From Zunongwangia endophytica (GTDB lineage: Bacteria > Bacteroidota > Bacteroidia > Flavobacteriales > Flavobacteriaceae): a stretch of DNA of 64,000 nucleotides. A model generated the notes under the pieces. It was not told the DNA's origin. It saw only the letters and a program-made list of their open reading frames with translations, and made no database searches. The stretch spans positions 1,426,001 to 1,490,000 of the forward strand of contig NZ_JAUFPZ010000002.1 of assembly GCF_030409505.1 (NCBI RefSeq), given 5' to 3'. Made by a program: the position numbers and the translations under genes. Shown piece by piece: positions 63,271 to 64,000 of this stretch; position 1 is the stretch's first letter; every line of letters starts with the position of its first letter.

Positions 63271-64000
63271 ATGGAACATTTTGTAGTTTCGGCACGTAAA
63301 TACAGGCCACAGACATTTAAGGATGTTGTTGGGCAGCAAGCAATTACCAATACACTGGATAATGCTATTGCTCACAATCACCTTGCACAGGCCTTATTGT
63401 TCACCGGCCCGCGTGGTGTGGGAAAAACAACTTGTGCTCGTATTTTGGCAAAAATGATTAATCAGGATGGTACCCAAAGTCCTGATGAAGATTTTGCTTT
63501 TAATATTTTCGAGCTCGATGCCGCCTCTAACAACTCGGTTGATGATATTCGAAATCTAATCGATCAGGTCAGAATTCCGCCGCAAGTAGGAAAATATAAA
63601 GTGTATATTATTGACGAGGTTCATATGTTATCGACTTCGGCTTTTAATGCATTTCTTAAAACCCTTGAAGAACCGCCACAACACGCGATTTTTATACTTG
63701 CAACAACCGAGAAGCACAAGATTATTCCGACGATTCTTTCTCGTTGCCAAATATTTGATTTCAAAAGAATTACGGTAACCGATGCTAAAGAATATTTAAA
63801 ATATATTGCGGAACAAGAAGGCGTAACTGCAGATGAAGATGCTTTGCAAATTATAGCACAAAAGGCAGATGGAGCTATGCGTGATGCACTTTCCATTTAT
63901 GACCGTGTAGTTAGCTTTAGCGGAAATAACTTAACCCGCCAGGCGGTAACTGAAAACCTGAACGTATTAGATTATGATACGTATATGCAGGTTACCGACT
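63271..64000 (+). CDS. dnaX: DNA polymerase III gamma/tau subunit, N-terminal part
   Basis: Clamp-loader ATPase; only the first 243 codons are in the window. Opening MEHFVVSARKYRPQTFKDVVGQ is the family start; P-loop GPRGVGKTT begins at residue 46; VYIIDEVHMLS (Walker B) starts at 111; the sensor-1 ATTEKHKIIPTILSRCQ follows. The zinc-binding four-Cys insertion that normally lies between the P-loop helix and FELDAAS is absent: the segment 62-80 (MINQDGTQSPDEDFAFNIF) has no cysteine. The gene continues past the end. A frameshift site for gamma cannot be judged. Confidence 0.93.
   Translation, partial: MEHFVVSARKYRPQTFKDVVGQQAITNTLDNAIAHNHLAQALLFTGPRGVGKTTCARILAKMINQDGTQSPDEDFAFNIFELDAASNNSVDDIRNLIDQVRIPPQVGKYKVYIIDEVHMLSTSAFNAFLKTLEEPPQHAIFILATTEKHKIIPTILSRCQIFDFKRITVTDAKEYLKYIAEQEGVTADEDALQIIAQKADGAMRDALSIYDRVVSFSGNNLTRQAVTENLNVLDYDTYMQVTD

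Overview
The window is a gene-dense, AT-rich chromosomal segment of a marine-type Flavobacteriaceae bacterium (phylum Bacteroidota, something like Gramella/Zunongwangia). The evidence is: PorX, the type IX secretion regulator; a fused CcsBA cytochrome c maturation protein; an LpxC that sits directly behind LpxD; families typical of the group (DUF2520, DUF2911, DUF3822, DUF4834, DUF4258); absence of Shine-Dalgarno sequences; and many -7 boxes of the Bacteroidota form TAnnTTTG placed 10-60 bases before start codons. There are no phage, transposon or tRNA genes. It reads as core chromosome. The genus is an inference.

Layout. 1-2.4 kb (minus): lipid A operon HD hydrolase-lpxD-lpxC. 2.5-9.1 kb: porX, tsaE, a 48-residue exported peptide overlapping a membrane protein gene, alanine dehydrogenase, a DUF4258 protein, bcp, an endonuclease III without its iron-sulfur cluster, and wrbA. 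9.2-14.5 kb: a 50-residue conserved-looking peptide, an ECF-like sigma factor with a structured leader, uvrA, and a secreted Tyr-repeat/Arg-Ser-rich protein. 14.5-20.1 kb (minus): a surface-glycan set (flippase, GT4 glycosyltransferase, YfhO-like protein, DUF4834). 20.1-26 kb: an outer-membrane barrel, an alpha-oxoamine synthase next to a CysK-like enzyme (likely sulfonolipid/capnine synthesis), oligopeptidase B, and YbaB. 26-30.4 kb (minus): redoxin, threonine aldolase, a metzincin-like lipo/secreted protease.

30.6-33.9 kb holds the three-gene set circularly permuted ATP-grasp / alpha-E / transglutaminase, a predicted but biochemically poorly described amide-bond-forming system. 34-40.4 kb: prfB (no programmed frameshift), ArsC-like reductase, a CpxP-like small protein, a TonB-type outer-membrane barrel, fumC. 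40.5-43.7 kb: ccsBA. 43.9-48.1 kb: DUF2520, KdsC-like phosphatase, UbiA prenyltransferase, Maf, a lipoprotein, a small MscS channel. 48.2-53.5 kb: PIG-L deacetylase, a 36-residue membrane peptide, a sodium:solute symporter, a Gfo/Idh/MocA oxidoreductase. 54.5-57.1 kb: SRPBCC-SDR-photolyase operon. 57.2-64 kb: kdsB, a Dda/RecD-like helicase, a four-gene run with DUF3822 and rsmD, a GH16 glucanase whose last codons run into the antisense 3' end of rnpB, RNase P RNA, a 0.5 kb repeat-bearing spacer, and the start of dnaX.

The rnpB gene gives an internal calibration: the RNA's P1 helix begins exactly six bases after a TAnnTTTG box. Applying that rule elsewhere settles several start codons and predicts a leaderless lpxD transcript. 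A second genome-style feature is a set of intergenic patches with a strict 7-base period but differing consensus.
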